Assembly (NCBI GenBank): GCA_047967505.1 | Contig: CM106538.1 | Direction: 5' to 3' (one strand) | DNA from: Dipteris shenzhenensis | Lineage: Eukaryota > Polypodiophyta > Polypodiopsida > Gleicheniales | Length of the DNA: 64,000 nt | Part shown: in pieces, positions 33,304-43,700 of the stretch | Position numbering within the stretch: position 1 is the first letter of the stretch | How the letters are laid out: every line of letters begins with the position of its first letter | The notes under the pieces: generated by a model | The model's database searches: none | Told to the model about the DNA's origin: nothing | What the model saw: the letters and a program-made list of their open reading frames with translations, nothing else | Translations under genes and position numbers: made by a program

Positions 33304-36300
33304 ATAATGATATTTTATGAGCTGTACAAACATAACATACGATAGTAAATAAATAAGCATTATTTAATGACAATCTTTCAAAGGAATGCACATGAAATCA
33401 CAATCTTAAGCAGAGAATACAAAGATAGAGATAACTAATAGTCGCATGCATAAAGCGGAAGAGAATTTGAAAGAGGGCATTAGTTGGGAACCAAGGCAAT
33501 CTGCTTGCATACACATGAATACATGTCTCTTAATTTATAAAACTCAAAAGGGAAAAAACATGGAATTAGAAGTTCTCATCATACTTGGAGCTTCTCACTA
33601 GAGGAAACAAGAAATGGAGAGCGTATGACTGCACCTTTCTCCTTGCTGCAAAAAAGGGAGATGGTGGAAGAAGGTACATGAAACCGGCCTTCGATAAACA
33701 ACTACTCAGTCGTAAACTTCATAAATAGCTACAATGCAAGCTTCAGTCACTTAAATCACTTAGCACAACTTAGAAACAAGCTTCAACAACAACAAAGGTG
33801 AGGCTAGAATGCCCCTGCTCAATGAAAATAGTACACAGTGTACCCACTAGCCCCAAATGCTTGCGGTATTTATTTAATGCTTCTGAATGGAAATGCTTTA
33901 CAACAAGGGTTCAACCCTGCACTATTCCTCTCTGCAAATCCTCTACTTGTCTTCAAGGCATCTAATCCTAGTGCACCACTAGAATTCCCACTGGCAAGGC
34001 ATACTCAGGCATTCACTTTTGATCTGACACAACTTAGAGGCATTTAGGCATCCAAACCACTGGCAAACTGATCTCAAGGCAGCCTCAAGGCTATCACATG
34101 CATCCACACTATCCTTAGGCTTTCCACAGGATCACCCTTGCCTTTGGGTGCTTCCTAGAACTTGTTGGAGTCCTGAAAGGACTGCACACAACACGCATGC
34201 ACTGCAAAAAGCTGCAAAGCAAGAAAGAACAAGGAAAAACCGAACTTGGAACCAACTCCCGCTATCTGTGGCAGAGGGGTGAGCTCCTTCCTCGCACCTA
34301 TCCTTTGTCCAGGCTCCCTGTAGGGTGCAGGTGTCTTCCAGCAATCAGGAAAAGAGAGAAACGAAGGTAGAGAGCGGAGGGTGAACAAGAAAGAGCTGTA
34401 GAGGAAAGATGGTTCACAGATTTGTCCCGAAATGAGTGCCTCGGGATCTGTGCCTGAGTCCTTCTAAGAGAAGGTGCCAAAAGCAGCAGGGAAAGTTCCT
34501 CCTGCAGCCTACACTGGTCCAAAACAGCTCCAGAAGCCACCACGCAGCCAAAGACATGTGCACAAAGGTCCAGCACAGCAAAAGACAACCCCGGGCACCT
34601 GTTGGAGGCAGCTGAACACGTCTGTACGGACGTCCGTACAGTCTGTATGAAATTTTCAGGAAGTTCAGAAATGACTTCTGGCACTTCCTAGAAGTGTATA
34701 CTAGCCTTGGAACAGTTAAAACAGAGTTAAAACGGCTTAAAACGGCTGAAAATTGGCTTGAAACAGCTCAAACAGCTCAAAAAGCTCAAAAACTGCACAA
34801 GAACAACTGAAAACGTCCAACACCTCTGGGAGAGTGGGGAGAGAGATGGAAGGTGGGGGAAGGGCATGCATACACATGCATGACAAATGGCATCTCCTCC
34901 TTGCCATTTGCCCCTTCATTAAAGTCCTAACCCCCATACCAAGGACAACGTTGGTTGTCCTTGGGCCCAACTTTTAGACCCCTCTTTTAAAGCCTTTGCC
35001 TTGCCCCTAGGACCTAGTGGTGCACCTAGACTTTGCCCTTAGGAACTTCTAGGAAGTGTGCACTTCCTCTAGCCAGTCCCTCACGGCCAAACCATTACAA
35101 CACTTAACCATGGTTAACCTTGGGTTCAGCGTAGGTTGAGTTATGAAGATACTTTACATCACTTTTCACGTCCTCGTGACAGTACAGGAGATTGTGAAGC
35201 CCAAAGATCTCTTTGCCATAAGAAACCCAAAGTGATAGCTTGAAAATCAAGCTTTGTGCTATCTCCTCGAATAAAGTACAGCAAGAGGTAAACAAAGACA
35301 CAATATTTATGGAGCATGTACATTGAAGTGCAGAAAAAGAGGCGGCTCTCTGAGGTATAGCTATGAGTAGGGAAATTGAATGCAGATCATGAGGCACATT
35401 AGTCGAGGATGCAAAAGATTGGGCAGAGCCTAGAGGCTTACAAGCTGTTGAAAAGGAGCAGAGAACAGATGCACACATGCATTTGCTGCATGTGTAACCA
35501 AGTGGTTGCGTTACATGCGTCAAACTTTGCATGAAAGCCACGAGTGCAAGCATGTACTCATGGTCACTCCACGTGGATGACTTTCCAAGTAAAAGTGAAC
35601 ACTTGGCTATCTAGGATTGAAATTGCCCCTAACTAAAGCAAAGAATGGGTCAAAGGTACTAGTGGGTTTACAAGTACACACATGCAATTACATGCTGTCA
35701 TGCATGGTTGCATGCACACTCATACACATACATGCATGCTTGCATGTTTAGGTTACATGACCCTAGGTTAACGTGATGAGCCATGTTATGCCCAAATGTG
35801 GACATAACACGTAGGTTGAAAGGCAAAGGACAAGACCTTTGTAAAAGAGCCTTACAATCCTCCTTGCCATCACCTCTACACCCAACATCAAGTACATGAT
35901 GCAACAGCAGCAGCCAAACGTGTAGCAGTAGTGCATATATGTGTGCACCTTTCCAGACCTAACATCTTGGAGCACCTAAAACACAAGGTCTTGATCCATG
36001 TGTTTGCAGTCTTGGAAGGAGCATATCCCTTGCCTTCCCTTGGGATGCCTACATGGCTTGTTGCCTGCCACCTAGATGTCGTAGCGATGGCTGTTTATCA
36101 CGTGACTGTGGCTGTACAGCCCCTGTTGACTGTTGTGGTCTATCTTTTCACATGGCAACAAACACCATTGCCTTTATAAACGAGGGCTTGCAATTGGAGG
36201 GGCGTCGTACTCTAATCACATAGAGCATGCAGAGGGTTATCCCATTTTTGTGAAGTTCAGAGAGGCTAGTCCAGGCTCATGGCCTCTTTATTTGCTGCAA

Positions 36301-37590
36301 GGGTCAGAGTAATCATTGCCGATTACTTGTGGGTTCCTTGGCAATCAATCTTTTGTGAGTACATCCATTCTCTATTCTTGTCCCATGCTTGAACCTGTGG
36401 ATCAGAATCTGCACAACTTCAACCTTGTCCACTATCTCAGGCAGATCCTCATGTCCACAGTGGCCCAATGTAAGGCTTGAGCTGCTCTGAAGCACTTCTA
36501 TAAACATACCTATATAATAGAGAAGAGAAGCTGCAAGGGCCTTGTTAGCAAGAGAGCTATTGGAAAGTAGAGTACAAGATCAAATAGAAACTCCTTAAAC
36601 CTACTCAGGTTTTCTCTTATTTAACTCCCAATTGGATCTCTAGTTGCAATCCTAAAATCAACGAGTAGCCTGTACAAAATAAATCGCTGTTAGCTTTCAT
36701 AAATCAGAAGAATCCAATTGATGAGCAGAAGACCGTTTGTGCAGTTGCGAACAAGAGACATGTGACCAGGATGGAAAATAAAGGCCATTTGCTTTTTGCA
36801 GACTATCAACCAGACATGTAAATGTATAAATATCAACCATCATGACTCGTGCAAATAATGCCTGCATGGCGTACACTGTGTAAAAGACTGCTCCTTTAAG
36901 GAGTAGAACCAAAACTAGAATGAGAATTCAAGTCATATCAAATTAATAGATTTTAGAAAACGAAGCAGCTGAGAAGGGCACATAGGATTTCCCTTGATGC
37001 TCTTGAAACTGAAATTTCAAATAAAATTACTCGTTGCTGCTTTCTGCAGCTGCTGCTCTCTGTTTGATTACAAAGCCCCGCAAACATGTTTCAAGCAGCA
37101 ATTCCTGGGCCTGTTCAGGTCACTGCTTGGCAGCCCAGCTGGGCTATTCCTGCTGTTTAACTATCTAACTACAAGAAAACACAGGCTGAGCAAGGGCATA
37201 ATCTAGTCTGACTAATCTGTGTGAGATTTACCTTAAGCTTCATGCAAATGGGTCATGATGGATTGCCGTGTGAGTTGAATGAGGTGGCATGCCATTACAG
37301 CTTATGCGCAGCTCAACCATGCATCCATCTTTCATGATATCTTATCTTGCAAGAAATGGGTTCTTTTGTTGTTTTGTATTGTCAATCTCTGGTGTTCCAG
37401 TTTCCAGAGGCTAGGATCTCATGTTTACCAATCAGATGTTACACCTGAAAACTTATGCCGTAGCATGTACGTAGTTTACGGAGTAGTGAGTTGAAGGTTA
37501 TATTTTACTCGTTTTCGATTGAAGATCTTGCCTTGTTGTGAAGCTTTTTAGAATGGTAGTTCTTTAGTTTTTGAGTTTTAAATGAAGCAT
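33304..37590. other. Unassigned sequence upstream of SPK1
   Basis: No coding similarity was recognised. A 149-codon frame on the minus strand (35,104-35,553) has no motif and was not called. Parts of 34.1-35.1 kb are GC-richer and read like the leader or LTR of a retroelement, including a degenerate repeat of CTCAAA/CTTAAAACGG words near 34,715-34,800. TGCATG-rich words occur near 35,690-35,745. Confidence 0.4.
34622..34641. repeat. Perfect 20-bp palindrome with two CCGTAC cores
   Basis: CTGTACGGACGTCCGTACAG equals its own reverse complement. It holds one CCGTAC core on each strand, the same word that is repeated in the leader of the copia derivative at 42.1-42.5 kb. Its function is unknown. 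Confidence 0.9.
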
Positions 37591-37682
37591 TTCCATTCAA
37601 GAGTCGTGCTATTCAAAGGTGGAATATTTTCCGAGGCTGGGGGTGGGGGGCTTGTGTGAGTTTGTGCTTAAAGTCTACTTCA

Positions 37683-37710
37683 TGCTAACAGTGACTTTGT
37701 TTTTCCAGGA
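37683..37710 (+). promoter_or_regulatory. Branch point and 3' splice site before the SPK1 ATG
   Basis: TGCTAAC (37,683-37,689), a textbook branch-point word, lies 19 bases before a T-rich run and the acceptor CAG ending at 37,708. The exon would begin GA|ATG. This implies that an upstream non-coding exon is spliced on here, so SPK1 has an intron in its 5' UTR. Confidence 0.7.
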
Positions 37711-37794
37711 ATGGGAGACCTGGCCTTTTGTGGGCAGCGGTTTAGACGAGTCCCAAGGCTTATCTCATTTTCAACTCCAGAGCTTGATACAGTG
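37711..37794 (+). CDS. SPK1: SPK1 coding exon 1
   Basis: Twenty-eight codons from the ATG: MGDLAFCGQRFRRVPRLISF, then STPELDTV. The GQRFRR-PR block is the conserved start of SPK1. The donor is best placed after GTG at 37,794 (GTG|GTTGGT, a weak site). With that choice the spacing to EQWPHL in exon 2 equals that in Arabidopsis. A donor one codon earlier is also in frame. Confidence 0.85.
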
Positions 37795-40700
37795 GTTGGT
37801 CATTTTTCTCTACGTTGCTATGTGGGACTAGATGCCAAAAAATATGACAAGTGACCTTTCAACAATGGCAGGCACATTAAGTATTTTGAATGTTTGAAAA
37901 TGATTTGAATGTAGGCTATCTGTAGTGAGTTACGATGTCAAGAACCAAGTTCTACTTCTTTGGGGTGTGCATGGTGGAGTGATATGCTTCTACACTTTTT
38001 TGATGAATATGCATTAGTGGATTGTTATGGGCCTCCCCATCTCACTGTTGGGTAGAAGTGACGATGTCCCGCCTATACACCCCCATATGAGGAGAGCTTA
38101 GGGGCTTGTTACCTATATAGCATGTATTGGTGAGTGCAGTGCCATATGCGCTTGATAAGAAGGTGCCACATCAGAACATGAGTGTAACCTAGGGGATGGC
38201 ATGTGGGCAGCTGCAAGCACTCTGCCACGTGGGCAACAAGGTCTGGTGATGTGGCTGTCAATGATGAAGAAGGGATGGCATACAGTCTGCAGGAATGGCG
38301 GGTGTATGAGTCAGGGTACACAGCCATGTAGGTGGAGCTATACAGCTGGGGCAGAAGAGTGTCCAGCAGTGGGGGCCAACGATGGACTGGGATTGACTTC
38401 ATAGGCCACAGGTGGTTGGCCAGCCCTATGGGGGGCTGGTGGAGGGCAGTTAAGGGTTGGGCCTTGTTCTGGTGACTGGGTTGGCCGGTCCAACCAGCCC
38501 TATAAAAGGGCCTTTGGCAGGCCCTTTTGGGCTGCTACCTTTGTCCCTTCCTGCGCCTCTTGCAGGCCCATGTGCTGCTGCTCCAAGTCCCCCATGCAGG
38601 CGCCTATTGGCCCTGCTCATGCCGCTACCTGTGCTCCTCTGCCAGCCCCATGTGCTGCTCTCTGAAGGTGGCTTTTCCAACCCGTACACGCCTGCTTTGC
38701 TGCGCCTCTGCCAGGCTGTTGTGCTGCCCATGTGGCAGCCCTTTTAGCCCTCTTTTCTTGGCTGTGAAGTGTTGCCCATGTGGTGGTCCCCTCCCTCTCT
38801 CTTTTGTTGTCTGAGCCCTGCCCTCATGGCAACCATCATGTTGCCCATGTGACCATCTCTCAGATCCTAGGTTCACCACCCCCATGCTCTCCTCATATGG
38901 GGGCTTACAGATGGGGAGGTGACCTTTCGAACACCCCCTCTCACCAACATATCTCAGCCCAATGCCAACACGTCGATGCCGATGCTCCAGTATTTCCCTA
39001 GTCGTAGTCCTCTGGAACGTTTCGATGTTGAAATCTTTTCTTGGCTTTTCATCCAGCGGCTCCTGCTCCACCAGGTCTGGTTCCGCTTCTGCACACCGTC
39101 CTGGTACATAGGTCCATCTTTGGTAGCACCTCTTGGCACCACCACCTTCAGTGACGTTCCCGCCTTTGAACTCAAGCAATCCAGCCGCCATGATCTTCCA
39201 GTTGTGCCCCTCATAATGAGTGAACAACCTGGAGTCCTCCAGGCACCATGCTTTGAAGGTTTGTCTCAACCTGTCCTTCCTTTAGCAAGGTCCGCAACAA
39301 ATGAATATCTATAGATAACTAGGACCACGAACTCACTGAGCTGTCAAGCAAGTACTCTTCTGGCTTCAGTACCCTTGTCCATCACCTTCCAGCAATCTAT
39401 GTCTCAGATTTGATGAAGAGCAGAGTCTCTCCACAGCATGCTATAAAGGCTCAAATGAAGAACATTAAGTACATACCAGATCGTCGTACTGCCTTTGTGC
39501 TTTCTCTGAAAGCAAAGCATGCACCTCATGGAGGCACATACCAATAGCCTGTGTAATCGTGTACTATCCCCTTCTTAAGTACAACAACCATTTGAACATG
39601 AAACCCCAGGGCACTCCAGGGAATCCACCATTGTGTCAGTATCAACAGCCACACATTTGGAAGATACCAAGCACTCCATGCTGTCCTTCACCTTCACAAA
39701 GGTTTCTGACTCCTCGTCGACCCACATCTCAATGTTAGACATCATCACTGTGGTTTCTAGGTCGGCATATCTGACCTCAGTAACACACGAAGATGTCGCC
39801 AAGAACAACTCTTCGATTACCACATTAGCTTTGGCGTTTGTGTCACCCTCTGAATCTGAGTTGGACTCCTTCCTTTTGTTTTTCTGATCCGTCTTCTTCT
39901 TTCTGCAATCCTTTGCAAAATCCTGGCGTGTCACAATGGAAGCACGCCTTCTTCTGCTTCCTCTTGGGAAGTGTCCTCATCATCGTAGTCATCTTTCTTG
40001 GACTTGCCACCGTTAGGCTTGCCCTTTCCTTTGCCAGCATAATCCTTCATCAGCAGCGCCTTGTCATCTTTGTCGTTGTTGTAGAGCTTCTCCCTAGCTT
40101 CTTCCTGTAGTAGTAATGGACCCAAGTCCTCTAAAGTTAGAGGTTTGGTCCTCTGTCCTGTTGTCACAATCGTAACAAAGCTTTTGAAACCCAAGTTAGT
40201 ACCATCAAGGCCAAATGGCACGAGTCCACCTTTTGACCAACTGATGCCAGTTGATCCCTCACCACCTTGACCTTCGTCAAGTGGTCATGTACCGAATCTC
40301 GCTCATCCATATCAAGGTTGTAGAGCTGATGCTGAAGAAGCAAGATCCGGGATGTGTTGTCTGTCTCGTACAGATCCTTTAGAATGACCCACGCCTCTTT
40401 TGACGTCTAAATGACTCCGGATCTTCACCTTCCAGATCGGCTAATTTGACCCATCCAGTTTCCCAGACTCTCTAAAGTTAGGGATAGTGAAAGAAGAAAT
40501 TTGGGGGAGGAGGAAGCAAGAGCAGGGGCTGAAGAGGATGAAGAGATCGACATCTCTGCTGCTAAACCACACGGCAAAGTCGATCAAACTCAACCTTCTG
40601 CAGACCAAAACTCTGTATGCACCTGACTGAACCTGAGTCACCCTCCTTCTCGCAAGGGCACTGTCCTCCAGTGGTGGACGTCGATTCCCAAGAGCTTTTG

Positions 40701-43700
40701 AATCAGGGTCATGCTTCAGCAACGTCCCTACTTTCACGCTCTCACACCTGTGAGCCTCCTACTTGGGCTCTGATACCATGCTAGAAATCGACCATCAGAG
40801 GGTACGCACAATGGAAGACTGATAGAATAGCCCAAGAGCTCACACAGTGTGTGTGGGGATCACAAACTTCTTTAACTTATGCACATCAGATAGATGTGCA
40901 GACTCATCAATAGGCAATGAACCAGCCAGATATAGAAGACACCAAAATAATATATTTCCGTCCAAAACTATGGACACAATACAAAAGAGATAGATCCAAA
41001 GTCCCACCAATGGTGTGGTCCTCTGATCTTACCACAAGGTACTTCTCCTATCTGCCGGCTATCTCTACTCTAGACTTGAGCTCGTGTGCTCCACCTCGAG
41101 CGTCTGTAGACTTTCTGTCCAAAATGGTTCTCTCTACCTTACTGCATGTAGATCAGCCTAGGTAGGCAGCATCTTGAGCTAGGCATGCAGCTTCGTCAGC
41201 CTTCTTGGTCCTCCAGGATAGGCTCCCAGTGCTGGTCTCTTGCTGCTCCTGCTGCTCTTGCTTGCTGCTCCAGAGAAATGAGTAATGAGGGCCTAGAGGC
41301 CCTCCTTTTATAACCCTCAAGGGCTGCTGACTAGAACTGACCAGTCTGGCCGACCGGACTGGTTGCTGCACCTCTTGCAGGCCCATGTGCTGCTGCTCCA
41401 GGTTCCTCATGGAGGCGCCTATTGGCCCTGCTCATGCTGCTACCTGTGTTCCTCTGCCAGCCCCATGTGCTGCTCTCTGAAGGTGCCTTTTCCAACCCGT
41501 ACATGCCTGCTTTGCTGCGCCTCTGCGAGGCTGTTGTGCTGCCCACATGGCAGCCCATGTGCTGCCCATGTGGCAGCCCTTTTAGCCCTCTTTTCTTGGC
41601 TGTGAGGTGCTGCCCATCTGGCAACCCCCTCCCTCTCTCTTTTGTTGTCTGATCCCTGCCCTCATGGCAACCATCATGTTGCCCATGTGACCATCTCTCA
41701 GATCCTAGGCTCAACACCCCCCCTGTTAGAATTATTATTATAATTCAGCAGTGACCAATGTAATGTAATAAGTAGGTTAGGGGCACTTTTCCCTCATTTA
41801 GAGGTTTTTCCCCCTAACCACAGTTAGTTCACTAACTACGGTTAGTGAAGGATAAGGTTTTGTCACTTAGACAAAACCCATCCCACTTCTTGTAACAGTC
41901 ACTTCTTCTATTGCAAGCACTACGTTCAGCTCTCTTGCATCTTGCTCTCACTCTCTCATTTCTATCATTTGGTATCAGAGCAGACATTGCTTCCCGGACC
42001 TACACCTTGCTCCTAGCTTCCTTGCCCGCAAGCTCCCTGCTCTTCCTGCTCATTGTCAGCAGCTCGTTGTCCCTACAGTCCATCCGTACAATCTGTACGG
42101 ACTGATTCCGTACAGCCCGTACATTCGTCGTACACCTTATGCCCGTCCGTACATGCGTTGCCATTCCGTAATGTCGCACTTGTGCCATACCTTCGTTATC
42201 GTACCGTCTGCATTTCGCACGTGCGAACCGTACATCTCGTACGTCGTCCGTACCAGTGATTAGCTCGTCAGGCGTCCGTACATCAGTACACAGGTGTCCG
42301 TACATCTGTACGTGGGCGTCCGTATACCCGTATGCGGGCGTCCGTATTGCGTGTCACCATTCCGTACCTGACTGCGCTGGTTGTCCGTACTCCGTACAGC
42401 CACCATCCGTACAGGTTGTAGGTCCGTACAGTGCAGAGAGTGTACCTTCCGTACAGGTTGCAGTTCCGTACAGTGCAAAGCGTGTATCTTATGTGCAAGC
42501 TCTATCCTTGCAGGTACTCTTGCAGTTTTGTTTTTTGGCAGGCATTGTATGCAGACAGCCATTGTTTGGCTAAGATCTTGCAAGAATTTGGGGCATTCCG
42601 TATTTGTGGACAGACTTTGCATTTGTTGCAGAGAATTGCAGAAATTTGGGGCTTTTAGTTCATTTGCGCCTTTCAGGTGCAATTTCTTGCAAAAATTTGG
42701 GGCTTTTGCAATCACACTGCAATTTTGCAGTGAAATTTGGGATGACTTGCAGATGCATGCTTACAGTGACTCAGATTGGGCTGGAGACTATGATACTAGG
42801 CAGTCCACCAGTGGGAATTGTTTCTTTCTAGGACATGCTTGCATTTCTTGGTTGAGCAAGAAACAGTCTATAGCGGCTACCTCCTCATGTGAAGCTGAGT
42901 ATAGGGCAGCTTTCACAGTGACAGTTGAATGTGTTTGGCTGCGTCGTTTATTTGCTGATCTTCATCTTTAATTGGAGGGTCCTTCTCCGATTCTCACTGA
43001 TAGTCAGAGTGCTATAGCAGTGGCAAAGAATCCTGTTTTCATGCTCGCACGAAGCACATTGAGGTTCACTATCATTATGTCAGAGAGAAGTTGCATGTAG
43101 GAGAGATCAGTATGATCTATGTGTCAACACATGACAATGTTGTAGACATCTTCACCAAAGCACTTCCACGTGAAAAGTTTGAGGCATTTCGCAGTGTCCT
43201 GAACTTATCTCCTTTTGGTGATTGATCATTTCCTTGTACATGACATTGGCACTGCAGGGGGGTGTTAGAATTATTATTATAATTCAGCAGTGACCAATGT
43301 AATGTAATAAGTAGGTTAGGGGCACTTTTCCCTCATTTAGAGGTTTTTTGCCCTAACCACAGTTAGTTCACTAACTATGGTTAGTGAAGGATAAGGTTTT
43401 GTCACTTAGACAAAACCCATCCCACTTCTTGTAACAGTCACTTCTTCTATTGCAAGCACTACGTTCAGCTCTCTTGCATCTTGCTCTTACTCTCTCTTTC
43501 TATCACCCCCAATGCATGGGGGCTTAACAGCTGGGGAGGGACCTTTCCAATAGGCGACTCATGTGAAATTATAACGTACCTTGGGATTCCTCTTGGAGTA
43601 GAGGTGGATGACGTGAAAAAGGTTGATGTAATCATGAACAAATTTCAAAAAAAAAAAAGAATCAACCACTGGGCCTAACAAAATCCTGTCCTATGCTAGG

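Larger units (their letters stand above)
38934..40778 (-). mobile_element. Internal region of a gag-only copia element (host of the nested insertion)
   Basis: Read on the minus strand, this runs from a primer-binding site (40,778-40,767) through gag to a short 3' part ending at a G-rich polypurine tract next to the LTR at 38,933. No RT or RNase H block was recognised in its roughly 1.85 kb, so it could not move without help. Elements with LTRs and only gag are known in plants as TR-GAG elements, and this resembles them. It lies in SPK1 intron 1, antisense to the gene. Confidence 0.75.
41724..43505 (+). mobile_element. Short copia derivative, 1,782 bp, with LTRs, PBS, RNase H and target duplication
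   Basis: Two LTRs (41,724-41,967 and 43,263-43,505) differ by about four substitutions and one deletion. A primer-binding site follows the first LTR. The element is flanked by CCCCC on both sides (41,719-41,723 and 43,506-43,510), a 5-bp target duplication as usual for copia. Inside are a 0.78-kb leader and an RNase H piece only. Gag, protease, integrase and RT are absent, so it would need enzymes in trans. The close LTRs indicate a recent insertion. Confidence 0.93.
40779..43552 (-). mobile_element. 5' LTR of the minus-strand copia element, split by a nested insertion
   Basis: Without the 1,782-bp insertion and one 5-bp target copy, the LTR is about 987 bp. It runs from TATTGGAAAGG at 43,552 (TG lost) to CA at 40,779 on the minus strand. 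It has a minus-strand TATA box (GGTTATAAAAGG near 41,325). The outer third matches the 3' LTR at 38,553-38,933. No target duplication of the outer element was found. Confidence 0.72.

Noticed and set aside
34132-34684. Overlapping minus-strand frames of 70-128 codons
   Set aside because: Several frames are open at once in GC-richer DNA that resembles a retroelement leader. No motif was recognised.
35104-35553. 149-codon minus-strand frame
   Set aside because: Rich in Ser, Leu and Cys, with no recognised domain, start context or neighbouring exons.
37619-37831. 70-codon frame overlapping SPK1 exon 1 in another frame
   Set aside because: It runs through the acceptor and has no similarity. The overlapping SPK1 frame carries the conserved GQRFRR-PR block.
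38625-39269. 214-codon minus-strand frame
   Set aside because: It crosses the boundary between the copia internal region and its LTR. The LTR half is non-coding repeat, so the full frame is not a gene.
42381-42971. 196-codon + strand frame through the element leader
   Set aside because: Only the last part (from about 42,750) is RNase H. The first part reads through the CCGTAC array and the 17-bp repeats by chance.
41724-43505. A complete autonomous copia element
   Set aside because: Only a leader and an RNase H piece lie between the LTRs. There is no room for gag to RT in 1.3 kb.
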